Source of the DNA: Tanypteryx hageni
Lineage: Eukaryota > Arthropoda > Insecta > Odonata > Petaluridae
Reading direction: 5' to 3'
Length of the DNA: 64,000 bases
Assembly (NCBI GenBank): GCA_028673005.1
Contig: CM054117.1
Span: 1,488,001 to 1,552,000 of the forward strand
Made by a program: the position numbers and the translations under genes
Notes under the pieces: model-generated
What the model saw: the letters and a program-made list of their open reading frames with translations, nothing else
What the model was told of the DNA's origin: nothing
The model's database searches: none
Shown here: positions 33,498 through 44,284 of the stretch, one piece after another
Layout of the letters: every line of letters starts with the position of its first letter
Position numbering within the stretch: the stretch's first letter is position 1

Positions 33498-33790
33498 CTA
33501 GTAAAAGGTGCTTGCATACTGCAAGCATTTCATCTCAACTTGAAAAATATTCATTATTCAGAGAGATATTTCATTATGGGAAATATTTCTTTAATTTATA
33601 AGATTTCTCCTCTGGTCCGATTTTCGTTTTTTCCTTATTGAACAATAATGGAGTAAAACAATCATTAATATTTGTAACTTTAGAAATATTTTATATTTAT
33701 CCCATTGGGTTAATAATGCCACATATTTCCGCCATCTAATTGTTTAAAATCAATTAATTTTTAACGGCCGCAATAACAATTTTATGGAAA
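33498..33790 (-). mobile_element. Non-autonomous Helitron H1, copy 4 (3' part)
   Basis: The CTAG terminus at 33,498-33,501 and a hairpin (TGCTTGCA then TGCAAGCA, 33,509-33,527), then body sequence to the TAACGGCCGCAATAA word near 33,770. Its 5' part is replaced by unrelated sequence. Confidence 0.65.
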
Positions 33791-34509
33791 CACTCAAAGA
33801 TGGCTCAAAAAACTTTTGGCGTAAACTGAAGGAAAGATAAAACTCCAGCCAAAAACAAGTGGTATTAGCCCGATGCATTTCGCTCACTAAGTGGGCATTT
33901 TTAAGGGCGATGTTCCTTCGACAGCGACCAGGGTCGACTGTGCCGGAGTGGAGAGACCAAAACTAAAACTCGAACCTACAGAATATAGTTTTCAAGATAA
34001 AAATTGTTAAACTCTAATGTACAAATGGGGTTAAAACTACCCCTAAAATTTAAAAATTTTAAAATTGTTGATTTTTATAGTTGGTTATGAGAGAATTTCT
34101 ATAATCTTGCAAAATTTCAGCTTCCTAAACTAATTAGATTGGTCTACACACTGGATTACGTTTTCCCATGCTAACTTATGGGAGATATTCCGGGGTCTCT
34201 GGAGTCGAACCCATGACACTGTACGCAAAACTGACAATAATTCCTATGAGATATCGCAGCCATCAAGCAACACTGAAAATTTCATTTTTCTAGCTTACCG
34301 GCAAGTGTCCAAAATTAATTTACAAAAATGGCGCAATGCTTTTCTTATGGGAAAAAACGTAATTTTCGGAATTTCTGCAGTGTAACTCATGTCACTTAAG
34401 TAAGAAGTCTCATTTTATCTGTGAGTTTCTCCATTATATCTACAAAAACTAAAACTTTCAACTCTCTAGCTCTAGGTGAAATATTTTGAATTAAAAAAAT
34501 ATTTTTAAT
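33791..34509. other. Unclassified stretch containing a tRNA-like segment
   Basis: Includes a moderately GC-rich piece (33,850-33,960) with no known identity and a B-box-bearing region described separately. No coding signal. Confidence 0.4.
34150..34275 (-). repeat. Possible tRNA-derived SINE relic
   Basis: On the minus strand GGGTTCGACTCC (34,212-34,201) is a perfect B-box. A weak A-box-like TGGCTGCGATATC lies about 50 bp upstream, the right spacing for a tRNA head. No second copy was found in the window, so the SINE call is tentative. Confidence 0.4.
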
Positions 34510-34587
34510 AATGCCATATCTCTCTGAAATATTAATGTTTATCAGGGTCAGATGAAATGCTTGCAGAATGCAAGCACCAACTACTTG
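34510..34587 (+). mobile_element. Helitron H1 3'-end fragment, copy 5
   Basis: Plus-strand 3' end with ATGAAATGCTTGCAGAATGC forming the terminal hairpin, then ACCAACTA and CTTG (34,584-34,587), followed immediately by the TC of copy 6. Confidence 0.65.
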
Positions 34588-35147
34588 TCATTATATATCG
34601 ACGTTTCTTACATAGGAGGAGGAGATAACATATAACATATAGGAGGATGCTAATGTTTAGGCACTTCCAGATGTGCTGGAGATTCGAAATTTTTTTCTTA
34701 GGTAGGATTTTGCGCAAATCCGACTAGAAAAATCGAAAATCATGAAAAAGTGCAACATTGTGGCCGCTAAAAATTCGCAATTGTTTAAACAAATTTTCAA
34801 TGTAAATGTATTTTCGCATGTGCTACGGCGTTGAAATTTTTTTTATAAGTAGATTTTGTAAAAAACGAAATAGGGCTTATACAAATTTTGATAATTTAAT
34901 TTGTTTGGCAGTTAAAAATTCAGATATTTTAAACAAATAGATAACTGTTTACACATGCATGTGCACAAATAAACATTTTAATCTCTCCATAAATGTATTG
35001 CGTTAAAAATGTTTAAAATTTAAACAATTAGAAAAATATTTTTTCGCTTCTAGAAGTGCTACAACTTTAAATTTGGCAAAATTGTGTAGGATTAGTACCC
35101 CATAATGGAGAAAGTATACAATTGTTAATGCAGGCACCAACTACTAA
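34588..35147 (+). mobile_element. Non-autonomous Helitron H1, copy 6
   Basis: The 5' end TCATTATATATCGACGTTTC begins at 34,588, directly after copy 5. The body includes GGAGGATGCTAATG, CTGGAGATTCGAAATTT and GTGGCCGCTAAAAATTC. The 3' end is damaged: the hairpin is largely lost (GCAGGCACCAACTA remains) before CTAA (35,144-35,147) and T, which fits the CTRR consensus. Confidence 0.65.
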
Positions 35148-35189
35148 TATGTTATATCTTCCTCTGTAAGGAACTTTTATATATAATGA
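35148..35189 (-). mobile_element. Helitron H1 5'-end fragment, inverted
   Basis: On the minus strand TCATTATATATAAAAG and CTTACAGAGGAAGATATAAC, the same 42-bp 5' start as at 32,695, abutting the 3' end of copy 6 in inverted orientation. Confidence 0.55.
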
Positions 35190-35499
35190 TAGACAATGCA
35201 TTTCAATGGGAATTGGCAATCCGTATAATAATAATATCGCTTTAATTCTTTTTAATAGGGAAATTCTTATTGTCCCATTAATTTCAATCAATGATATATA
35301 CATAAAATGGCCTCACAATTTTAAAACGCGATATCTTATTAAATACAAGAAGGTTACTCCTTTCAATTTTTGGGGTTGATGAACTATATATAATAATAGC
35401 TTTAATTTCATGCGTTTAAAGAGAATCAGTGGATTGTATTATAATTTAATCGATTTAAAACTATGGCGATTCACTATAACGACAAAAACAGGAAATATG
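35190..35499. other. AT-rich spacer
   Basis: No recognisable feature. The open frame 35,067-35,303 (minus) overlaps the Helitron ends and is not a gene. Confidence 0.4.
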
Positions 35500-35924
35500 G
35501 CAGAATTGTGAAAAAAATAATGTCGTGTTGGAGCTGAAATTTTAAAGTTATTTAGAGCTTAGTGCATATACCAAAAGTAAACATTTGAAAATCTCGATGA
35601 ATATGTTGTTTCTGCCTTGAAAATGTTTAAATTTTAAACAAATAGGTAAATATTATTTCACTTCTAGATAAGCTACAACTTTAAAATTTGGCGGAACTGT
35701 GTGGCCTTATTACCCACCGTGAAAATGTATAATATTCTTAAAGTTGCAAATTTTAGGGATTGTTTTATTCTATTATTGTTACATAAGGAAAGAACGACGA
35801 TTGGTGCAGAGGTGAAATCTTTAGAATTGAAGAAATATTTCCAATGATGAAATATCTCTTTGAAAAATGTGTGTGTTTGAAGGTGAGATGAAATGCTTGC
35901 AGAATGCAAGCACATATTACTAAT
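35500..35924 (+). mobile_element. Non-autonomous Helitron H1, copy 7 (3' part)
   Basis: Body words CACTTCTAGATAAGCTACAA and TTAGGGATTGTTTTATTCTA match other H1 copies. The hairpin TGCTTGCAGAATGCAAGCA (35,895-35,913) is followed by CATATTA and CTAA (35,921-35,924), then T. The next LINE tail begins at once. Confidence 0.65.
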
Positions 35925-36251
35925 TAGATTAGACTAGATATTTATTAATCCAGAGGGAAACTGTACAGCTGTATAGGACTAGGCAAAATATAAAATAATT
36001 GGCATTAACAATGGAAAATGCAATTCAAATTACAAAATGTTGATATACATGTGACACAAGAAGATTAAAAAGTAAAACACAAATGCTTAAAAACTATCAT
36101 CAAAAAAGTCACTTACATTATTGTAATGTTTGCTCTGCAGGAACTCCTTCAGATTTTTTTTTTAAACTAACCTACTCTTGATGTTCTTAAGAGTAGATGG
36201 TAGTTTTTTATATAAATATAGGCCCATTATTTTTGGGCCTAGGGCGGTATT

Positions 36252-36488
36252 TCAAGGTCGGACATAAGGTATATGGGGGTTGCTGTGAAGCCTATTTGAA
36301 TAACTATGTATATCAGAGTTGGAATCATAGTTCTGAATGTTGTCCCTAGTGTGCAAGATAGCTAACATTATATAAATACATGGGACAGGTAAGATATATA
36401 ATTTTTTGAAGTTTGGCCGGCATGGGGTATGATTAGTCTCCTGGGCAATCAGTCGAAGGACTTTCTTTTGTGTTCGAAATATCGACAT
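36252..36488 (-). pseudogene. LINE RT C-terminal domain
   Basis: 78 codons: FRTQKKVLRLIAQETNHTPCRPNFKKLYILPVPCIYI matches the QK-RA-R-I...CRPLFK-L-IL-LPS-YI signature after the thumb in this LINE group. The final residues (SDIHSYSNRLHSN) match the conserved SD-H-YNTR motif. Confidence 0.75.
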
Positions 36489-36573
36489 AGCTAAAAGGGA
36501 GGATCCCCAAAAGAGTATACTATTTGCAATGTGAGAATAAAACTAACCATAGTATAATGTAATAAGGAAATTG

Positions 36574-37029
36574 TCAGACACGATGTCTGATAGTTTGTAT
36601 TAAATAGCAAATGGAACACAGCTTTTTAGTTAAACAACTAATATGATGATCCGATGCAATCTTAGAATATAATTGTATGCCTAAGGATTTAGTTGAGCAG
36701 ACTCGTGAAATAGCTTTCCCTTCAAAATCAATGGCAATAATCCTCGGAAGTTTGTTGGAATTGGCAAAGTGAATAAGTTGTGATTTCTCAACATTAAGGC
36801 TGAGATGGTTGTTTTTACTCCACTCGCTGAGTTTTTGTGAAATGTACCGGCCATTATGGAGTAAATTGTCGAGTGAAGAAGAAGAAAGAATAAAATTGGT
36901 GTCATCAACATATAAGAAAAGTTTGACATCCAGGTCAACAGGGAAGGAATTAGGAAGGTCATTAATATACAAAAGGAATAGAGTTGGTCCTAAAACTGAG
37001 CCCTGCGGATCACCCTGAGTCAAAACCAT
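36574..37029 (-). pseudogene. LINE RT palm with YVDD
   Basis: 151 codons: the start is near GDPQGSVLGPTLFLLYINDL (normally GVPQGSVLGP), followed by LFLYVDDTNFILSS (catalytic Asp pair, Val in the variable position as in many active enzymes), LSEWSKNNHLSLNVEKSQLIHF and SLGIQL. The upstream frame is separate, so a frameshift lies near 37,030-37,100. Confidence 0.85.
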
Positions 37030-37103
37030 GCCGGTGGGATGTATTTGTTGTTGTTGTTAACGATCACAACATGCTGAAGTCTATTGCTCAGATAGGATGT
37101 TAA

Positions 37104-37550
37104 TCAGTTATATGGAGAGCCACGAATGCCGTAAGTGTCTAGTTTATTAAGTAGTAGGTGATGATCCACATTATCGAAGGCTTTGGAAAAATAATAAAAC
37201 ATGGCAACAACTTTCTTTTTTGGTCCAGAGAACACAATAGCCGTGTTGGTAGACCTGTGTGGTCTGAAACCATGCTGAAAGTTAGAGAGGAAATTGAAAG
37301 ATTCTAAGTAAGAAAGTAGCCAACAATAAAAAAAATTCAAATATTTTTCCAAATTGATTGAGTTTAGAAATATGTCGATAGGAATTAAAATCGTGAATAT
37401 CACCCCTTTTCTTGTAGTGATGGATGAATTTAGATACTTTGAGAGGCTCAAGGAATATTCCCCTCTGCAAAGATTCATTAATAAGGAATAGCAAAGGGAC
37501 TTTAATAAACTTGATAGATGCGGTGATTGTGAAGTAAGGTATTTCATCAA
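37104..37550 (-). pseudogene. LINE RT fingers and first palm box
   Basis: 148 codons, with LNSINLEKYLNFFYCW then FNFLSNFQHGFRPHRSTNTA, and MFYYFSKAFDNVDHHLLLNKL carrying the first catalytic Asp region (normally LDLSKAFD). Alternative-frame residues such as VSKFIHHYKKRG and SYRHISKLNQFGKIFE (37,494-37,282) show an internal frameshift in the fingers. Confidence 0.8.
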
Positions 37551-37734
37551 TGCCAGAGCTGTGTTTAACAGCTAAGTGCTGAATGGTATTAAAAAGTTCA
37601 GCTTCTAGACAGGGTAAGAGAAAAAAAGATATAGAGATTGTTGAAGTGGTGATGAGCTGTGAAGGAGCAGTCGGATTAGAAAGTAGTGGTGGATGGATAA
37701 AGTAATCATTATATTTAGAAGCCAGTCATGAAAG

Positions 37735-37923
37735 TCAGTAAAAAATCACCAGACTCATATCTTTTAGTTTTAATGCGGTCTGGGAGACGTTATATTTACT
37801 ATCGTTAATAATTTTCCAGATTTCTTTGTTCTTATTGCTGGCAAAGAGAAATCGTTGATTATTGCAAGAACGTTTTGCAGCACTAAGAAAGCGACGGTAC
37901 TGCCGTTTCGCAGATCGATACAT
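37735..37923 (-). pseudogene. LINE region between endonuclease and RT
   Basis: 62 codons: RSAKRQYRRFLSAAKRSCNN and NKEIWKIINDSK match the linker before RT in this LINE group (a Tyr/Lys-rich helix, then WK-I-). Confidence 0.6.
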
Positions 37924-38153
37924 GGCTTTAGCTTCAGGATTATTTGATGATTTTCAATGGGTAGCAAGATCTTTAAGATTAAGCGAGGGCCAATTTTTTA
38001 TTGTGGCATTTGCCGAAAATCTCTTGTAAGAAGGTGGAAACGAGAAGTCGAAGTAATACCAGAATCTGTTATAACAATTTCTAAAACTAGTATTAGTAAA
38101 CGTCGTCCCACGTTTCACCAGAGAGAGTATATAAAAACCTGGAGATCTTCCCC

Positions 38154-38917
38154 TCAGAGAAGGAGCGTAAGTAACTGAGGGAACGGCTTTGATGGTAAAT
38201 TAGATATAACTGGTAAGTGGTCAGATATATTGTAATTAATCACATTAGTGTTCACTAAGGAAGTAGTGTAATTAGAAATAATAGAGTTGAGAAGAGTACA
38301 TGAGTGGGGAGTGACACGAGTGGGATCATTATTGAGAATAGCTAAGTTAAAGATGTCTAAAAGGCAAAGAAATTCCTTTTTGTCATTTTTCTCAGTTAAA
38401 AAATCAATGTTGAAATAACCAGTGATGATAATATTTGGGTAATCTGTGTGGTTAAATATTTGTTCAAGTATGCTAGCTAACTTTTGCAGAAAAAGACGGA
38501 AATCACCAAGAGAAGATCGGTACATACTAAGGATTAAGAGAGAGTGAATATGTATGACCACCTTAGCAACAGCACATTCAAAAACACGTTCTGCAATCAG
38601 GCCTTCGTATGGTATGATATAATTTGTGGAAAGTTCATGACCCCATATTTAAAATTTGATCTGCAGAAAGCATTGACAACATTGTAATCAGAAACTTTAA
38701 AATATCTGAGTTCATCGTTATTGAGCCAATGCTCACAAATACAAATAATTTTAGGTCTTTTTGAGTCAATTAGAACTTCAAGCTCCAACAATTTGTTTCT
38801 AATACATTGAACATTAATACGTAACACCGAAAGAATAGATTGATGATGAGGCACAATATATCTGTTAGACGTTTTGATAGCTTGCACATTTAGCGCAGCT
38901 TGGGCTTTACATCCCAA
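38154..38917 (-). pseudogene. LINE APE endonuclease in two frames
   Basis: 38,917-38,597 reads VLRINVQCIRNKLLELEVLI (conserved N-terminal strand; catalytic Asn as NVQ), ICICEHWLNNDELRYFKVSDY (catalytic Glu). 38,561-38,154 continues with LSMYRSSLGDF, NIIITGYFNIDFL (metal-binding Asp replaced by Tyr in GDFN), SDHLPVISNL (active-site SDH). The GDFN to GYFN change and the frameshift near 38,580 inactivate it. Confidence 0.82.
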
Positions 38918-39254
38918 TTTTTTAAATATGTAATGATTTTGTCACCAGAGATACATTCATCTAACGGCACTAGTTGAATTATAACATTAACTTTACTTTT
39001 ATTCTCAGACACAATGTTTTCAGACACTTTGGATTCTGGCACGTTATTTTCACTCACTTTGTTTGCAGACACAACTTTGTCAATACCATGGCTCCGGCGG
39101 AAGTAGAATCTTTTGACACACAGGCTGGCCAGCAATCACTTTTATTAAGATCTTCTAAAAGGGAAAAATCAGCACCTACTTTAAACGTTGAGCTATGTTC
39201 ACTCGAGGATAACTTTTCACACGACGTAGCTGAATTAATCACAATTAGAGTCAT
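38890..39254 (-). pseudogene. LINE ORF1 remnant
   Basis: Two overlapping frames give a short protein tail with a repeated VSEN/VSANKV pattern (SANKVSENNVPESKVSEN). Such tandem Ser-Glu-Asn repeats are not a domain I recognise. Position upstream of the endonuclease identifies it as ORF1. Zinc knuckles were not seen. Confidence 0.5.
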
Positions 39255-39345
39255 TTTGGAACAAAAAAATTCTGCTGTGATAGGGAATCAACTTCCACTT
39301 GCCGGGCGGATATTCTGCCACTGAACTACCGGAGCAGATAATTTT
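39255..39345 (-). repeat. tRNA-derived SINE relic, minus copy
   Basis: On the minus strand CGGTAGTTCAGTGGCAGAAT then CCGCCCGGCAAGTGGAAG, matching a tRNA D-arm/A-box and anticodon region, followed by GATTCCC (damaged B-box) and CAGAATTTTTTT. It is the mirror of the copy at 39,384. Confidence 0.6.
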
Positions 39346-39383
39346 CCCGTTTCGGAACGCGGGAAACAAAAATTTAACTATTA

Positions 39384-39470
39384 CGGTAGTTTTATGGTAG
39401 AATATCCGCCAGGCAAGTGGAAGACCCGGGTTCTATTCCCGATCATATCAGAATTTTTTTCCTGTTTCAA
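39384..39470 (+). repeat. tRNA-derived SINE relic, plus copy
   Basis: GGTAGTTTTATGGTAGAATA (degraded A-box), CCGCCAGGCAAGTGG (anticodon arm-like) and GGGTTCTATTCCCG (B-box with one change), followed by ATCATATCAGAATTTTTTT. Together with the minus copy it forms an inverted pair with about 40 bp between. A true tRNA gene is unlikely because the D-arm is mutated and no acceptor stem closes. Confidence 0.6.
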
Positions 39471-39841
39471 AATTATTACCAAAATTACAGCTTGTACCTA
39501 TCTGCATAGGATCTTTAGATTATATCATTCCATCAATTTCTACAATTAAGGTATTTATGGAACCCGAAAAAATAGCTGTGATCACAAACTTAGGCTACTG
39601 GTACCCGTCAACGCAATTTATTCGCATAAAGTTTTAGCAAAAATTGAAAAATATGTTCAAATTAAAAAATATATTGTTATTTAAAATTAATGAATTTTAT
39701 CCTTTAAATTACTGCGAGATATAGATAGTAAATAATAGTGCAATTCTCATATTTTCGGAAAAAATATTTTTTTGGTCCGATTCCTTCATTTTCTGTTGCA
39801 TGAATTTTCTGATAACATCCATTATTGGCAACTGTCCTCCC
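39471..39841. other. AT-rich spacer
   Basis: No feature recognised. Confidence 0.4.
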
Positions 39842-40093
39842 TTAATATAAATTTTGTTCTCGTATATAGACAATTACGACACTTCTCAGAAAGGCGCCTG
39901 ACGCTTTGAATGAGATTTTAGCAATGACCACGCTATCAGCAGAGGGATAAACGCATTCTCTTGCAATACTTTTAGGAACTTTTCTGCCTCTGCGGCCAAA
40001 AAGGAGTGCTCCGATAGAGTAAGGAATTGCAAATATGCACAACAATGTCCATAGAGTACCATTGTTGCGGATCATGCCTACAATCAAAAGCAC
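39842..40093 (-). CDS. Hypothetical 83-residue open frame, unrecognised
   Basis: The product has a hydrophobic stretch near residues 10-34 (LWTLLCIFAIPYSIGALLF), then a basic patch GRRGRKVPKS and a second non-polar patch near the C-terminus. This layout could be a small membrane protein or one exon of a larger gene. I recognise no family. The sequence immediately upstream (39 bp) is open and has an AG just before the first codons, as an exon would, but splice sites cannot be shown. It could be chance in AT-rich DNA. Confidence 0.2.
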   Translation of the reverse strand: MLLIVGMIRNNGTLWTLLCIFAIPYSIGALLFGRRGRKVPKSIARECVYPSADSVVIAKISFKASGAFLRSVVIVYIREQNLY

Positions 40094-42099
40094 TCTGTAG
40101 CAAAGGATAATTTTAATTTAGAAACTGCGAGAATTTCTCCTTAGAAACAAAAATAACAAGTATGGATAAGTGTACTCCATGTCGGAGTACACAGAGTTAC
40201 CAAAGGTGATCTTTAAGATTTATGTTAACATGTTAAAGAAAAAGATAAATATTAATGCCTTAGTCTAATTTATAAGCAATACTAAACGATATATCAGATT
40301 CGATGTCAAAGGAATATTGACTATGTGACTTACGGATTTATTTTATAATCAGTAGCAATTATTAAAACAATTGAAAATTATTTAAAACATAACTCACCTT
40401 AAATAATATCTTTATGTTCACGTCAATTCCTCCAACGTAAATTAACCATTTCTTTTCACTTAGAAAAGCAGTGTGAATACGTAAGTAAGATAAACGTATT
40501 TAACTTCATTTTCAGGCTTTCTTTACCAGCAAGGCAGTAGTAGTGAAACGCCCTATTAGCACCTCTTCTTAACATTCATCTCCTAAACAGCTGGACGGAT
40601 TTTAATTAAATTAAGAACAAGTGATCTTTATTAAAATTTATCGCCCAATTGTGATTTTGACATGTATCCGTCAATTAGAACTTCCACTTTATATAAGCAC
40701 ATTTATGAACTTATACTCGTATCTCGATAAATGGCATCCGTCAAACAATTTAATGCCATATTTTTCTCTCCCTTGCTCTTATATGACGAGTAAGGTATAG
40801 ATTAAAAATATTATTCGGATAGAGGACTTCATTTAAAAAATAAAATCCCCGTAATCCACGTAATTACGACTTATAGTTTCGGAAATAAAAATTCGATACA
40901 GTTTTATACGTATTTCCTAAAAAGAACGCCTTTGAAAATTTTGTGCATTCCATTTATGGAATTAAACTTATTTGTAGTGGATGTTGTTTACTTCGATAGC
41001 AACGAAAATTGTTCTAGTTCACAGCAATTAAAGAATACGGGAAAAATGTCTAAATTCGAAGTGAATTACGACTTTCTCGTTTGATTTACTTGAAATCGGC
41101 TTCTCCTTCGATAAAAAGGCGCTAAACAGAACATATACAAATGCATTGACAAATTCATCGAATTTCGTTTGAAGACTTTTTGTTATAATTAAGACTTTTC
41201 GAGATATAAAGAAAATGTCATTTTTCACCAGGCTACGTGAACCATTTATAACATTTTCTTATTTTCTTTGCTCTCATTTCCTAAATACCAAATTTCGTGA
41301 ACTTTCGCCAAGAAGTTTCGCAGAAGAAATATGCGGTCGGACAGACAGGACCTGACCATTAGGCGTTCATTTTTTACTTCATGCAAAGAAATCCTAAAAA
41401 CGGTAAATTGATGATAAAAAGAGAATATATATGTGCATAACTTCTGAGAGAATTAACGAAGTGAGATAGAATGCTGGGAAAAAGAACTGCGACTACTATA
41501 TTGTAGGAGAAGGGGAAACGGAGCGCAATTGCTATTTCGATGAAATAATGCGTCAAAATATCCGGCGCCTAAACGTTAGGGAGCCCAAGAGTTCACACGG
41601 CGACCCCAAACCTCGTTAACCGCTATTAGAGCGTTGAAATATTGCCTCAATGGCTGCCTTGATTTTCCATAAATGACGACTCATCGATTTAAAAATAAAT
41701 TTACAAATTTAATTAACATACCTATTTATTTTAATATACGCTACAGGATTTAAAAGCATTTTAAACTAAGATTTTATAAAAGATTTAGCATAGAATAACG
41801 CACAAAAACTTAGTTGAAGTCTAGGTAACACTCTCCATTTTGTTCGTGTAATACGGCCTCGATAAAAAATAACTCCTTGAAAGAAACGTGCGATCCGAGG
41901 CTGAAAAACTCATAACACATCCGGAAGCATCGCGTCAGCCCATCGACTGAGACGCCGCAGCAATATTGGAGAATAAAAGAAAGTAAAACGACGGACAAAA
42001 CGGGATCGTATAGTATTTAGATGTTGTGAACCTATACGATTTTTCTTTTGCAGCTGTTTTCGTGTACGCAAAATTATATGAGGGCAACAGTGGTGTAAA
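40094..42099. other. AT-rich intergenic stretch
   Basis: No coding family, RNA gene or repeat was recognised on either strand. All open frames are short. Confidence 0.5.
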
Positions 42100-43250
42100 A
42101 ACGCGTTATGCCAACTATTCGTTTTTATTTTCGTTTTAATATATTATTTTTGGTTTCTTTCGCTCCCGGCCTCCGCCCTGGATGGCATCGCTTCTTGTGG
42201 GGGAAAGTCGGGGGAAGGGCAGCAGAGGGGGATGGAAAGCAGTTCCGAAGCCACAGCCTTACCGCGTCTTATCAAACATGCAGAGAGTGTAAATCTAAGC
42301 ACCCGCCTTTTGGCAATGACAGGGAGTGGGCGGAAATCGGGGAGAAACAGAAGGAAGAGAGGAGAGAGGTAGAGAGAGGGAGAGAGTAAGAAATTCAAAA
42401 TCTGGAGTGCCGGGTGTCGGAACCGAACGAGCGAATGTCTGTTGTCTGTGTGGCCATTAAATTTTAAGGCCTCCCACAGGGGAGGGTGAGCAATAAAAAC
42501 AAAAAAATAAAGTGGAAGGAGAAGAGAGACATTGCCGCTGGGGATTCTTTTTATTCCGCAGCCATGACGTGGCCTCTTTTAAGAGCGAAAGACTCCGTGG
42601 TTGATGTTCCTTCTTCCGGTGGAAGAACGGAACAGAGTTAGATGGCACGAAGGATGGCCGCTGCATGGAGCTCTCTCTGTAAGGCGCGATCTGCGCACGT
42701 GAGGACCGCACGGCGAAACCAGAGAGCGAGAGCGAATGGCGGGAAAAGAGTGGAGAGTAGAGTTGGTATGGATGAAAGAGGTGGACGATCAAAATATAAG
42801 AGTAGAGGGAGAGAGAGAGAGAGAGTCGGAGAGAGGAACATTCGTAACACGCGGGGATATAATAAAAAACAGGATGGAAGGAAGGAGAGACTTCGCAGTG
42901 GGAAAGGGCGGAAGGAATCAATGCGGAGGAGTTCTAAATGTGAAATATTACTAAAAAAGAATAAATCGATGAAAGAGAAATGTTTCTGTGGCAGAGGAAT
43001 TCGAGGGTCAAGACGGGCGCGGTTTAAGAGGCGTCTAAGTGTGTGCGATTGCCACGCAAATACTATATAATAAAAGCACATCCCATTCTTATGCATACGA
43101 AATTGGCAGCGTTTGGTGTTTTCTCGGGGAATGGAAATCTCGAGGAACTGCAAGGAAAGGACGCGCAAGGACGTTTTCCAAAACTGGAGCTGTTCAACTT
43201 TATCAATCATGCTCCTCTTAAAACAGAGGTTGTCAACAACGACGGAAAGT
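42100..43250. other. GC-richer, GA-rich host-like region
   Basis: Composition rises well above the neighbours, with GA-rich tracts at 42,350-42,390 and 42,805-42,830. Several long open frames overlap on both strands (42,638-43,210 minus; 42,642-43,070 plus) but are low-complexity Arg/Ser/Leu products without domains. This is more like a promoter or 5' UTR area, or a non-coding transcript, than a coding gene. No known transposon motif was found. Confidence 0.4.
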
Positions 43251-44107
43251 GTAGATCTTACATTATATACACTTAATAATATAATAAAAATCTTTGATAT
43301 TTTGAACTAAAAAGTAAAAAATAAATTTCTATTTACTGGAGCTGATATAAAACTTTTGTAAAAGTTATATGACTTTTCACCTTGTTAAACTTTTAAAAAG
43401 GCATTAAAACTTTTAAAAATTTAAATCGAGCTTAATAAACCAAAGTTTACATTTAATTTTAAAATCAAATCTAGTTATTAAAATTTTTTCCCTCTTTAGT
43501 GCAGAATATGTTTTGTTGTTGTTAATAATTTCATTTTCTACTGTTTAGTCTCAAAAAATAAAACTACGTTTTTTATACAATTAATAACGTAGTATGTTTA
43601 TTATAATTCATTTGCATAACTTCTTTTCAGTTTTACAATTTTGAATAATCACAATTCATATATGAAGTCAAGTTACATATTAAATAACATAGTAAACGTT
43701 CTAAAAGTACACATATGCCTATCTATTTGGTTTTAAGTGAATCGACAATCTATTAAAGCATAAAACTCATGCAATATTTACAAGAATATATCGTAACCAT
43801 TATTTTAAATTCAGCTTTTTATATATTCACCAAAGTACTATTCGATGTGAAATGTGGTGATTTCTCAGTCGTTAAAATTATTTACGACTTTCAAGTTACA
43901 GATTTCACTCTGGTAATTTGGTGGCATCAAATTCAGTTTGCTGTTTCTATGATTTTAGATTTAACAATCACAAAAAATTTAATTTTCTCACTCCTACTCG
44001 TATTGACACAAACAAAAACTAATTTAAAAATAAAAATTAAAAAAAAATTTAATTTTAAATTTCGATTTACACCGTAGTCTCCATTCTCTCTTATACAAAA
44101 CACTTTA
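43251..44107. other. AT-rich spacer
   Basis: No feature recognised. The open frame 43,769-44,077 is AT-driven and has no family features. Confidence 0.45.
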
Positions 44108-44253
44108 ATATTTCAGAAGAAAGGACTACGGACAAATTTATTCTCACGACCGGTTTCGCTTAATAACTAGCATTAGGTGATACTAGATATTTAGCTAAGC
44201 CGGTCTCGCAAATAAATTTGTGCGGAAGTAGTTGTTCTTTTCTTCTGAAATAT
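44108..44253. repeat. Foldback (inverted repeat) of 146 bp
   Basis: The left arm starts ATATTTCAGAAGAAA and contains ACAAATTTATT and CGACCGG. The right arm is its inverse, ending TTTCTTCTGAAATAT, with AAATAAATTTGT and CCGGTCTCG. The arms are about 60-65 bp with some mismatches and a small gap, around a loop of about 20 bp. No coding. MITE-like; superfamily unknown. Confidence 0.75.
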
Positions 44254-44284
44254 GATTATGACTAACCACATAGTTGACCCGTGT

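Larger units (their letters stand above)
35925..39330 (-). mobile_element. CR1/L2-like non-LTR retrotransposon (decayed, nearly full length)
   Basis: Minus-strand LINE with ORF1 remains (39,254-38,890), APE endonuclease (38,917-38,154), RT (37,923-36,574) and C-terminal domain (36,488-36,252), then a 3' UTR ending near 35,930. All parts are in order but in several frames. The endonuclease wording (ICICEHWLNNDE, GYFNIDFL) and RT wording (FDNVDHHLLLNKL, YVDDTNFI) fit the CR1/L2/Daphne-type group within the Jockey superfamily; the exact clade would need a tree. Confidence 0.85.

Noticed and set aside
39384..39455. Candidate functional tRNA gene
   Set aside because: The D-arm is mutated, no acceptor stem closes and a mirrored partially deleted copy lies beside it, so a SINE relic is the better reading.
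42638..43210. 190-codon minus-strand frame and a 142-codon plus-strand frame in the same region
   Set aside because: They overlap on opposite strands in a GA-rich region, have Ser/Leu/Pro- or Arg-rich low-complexity products and show no domain or start context.
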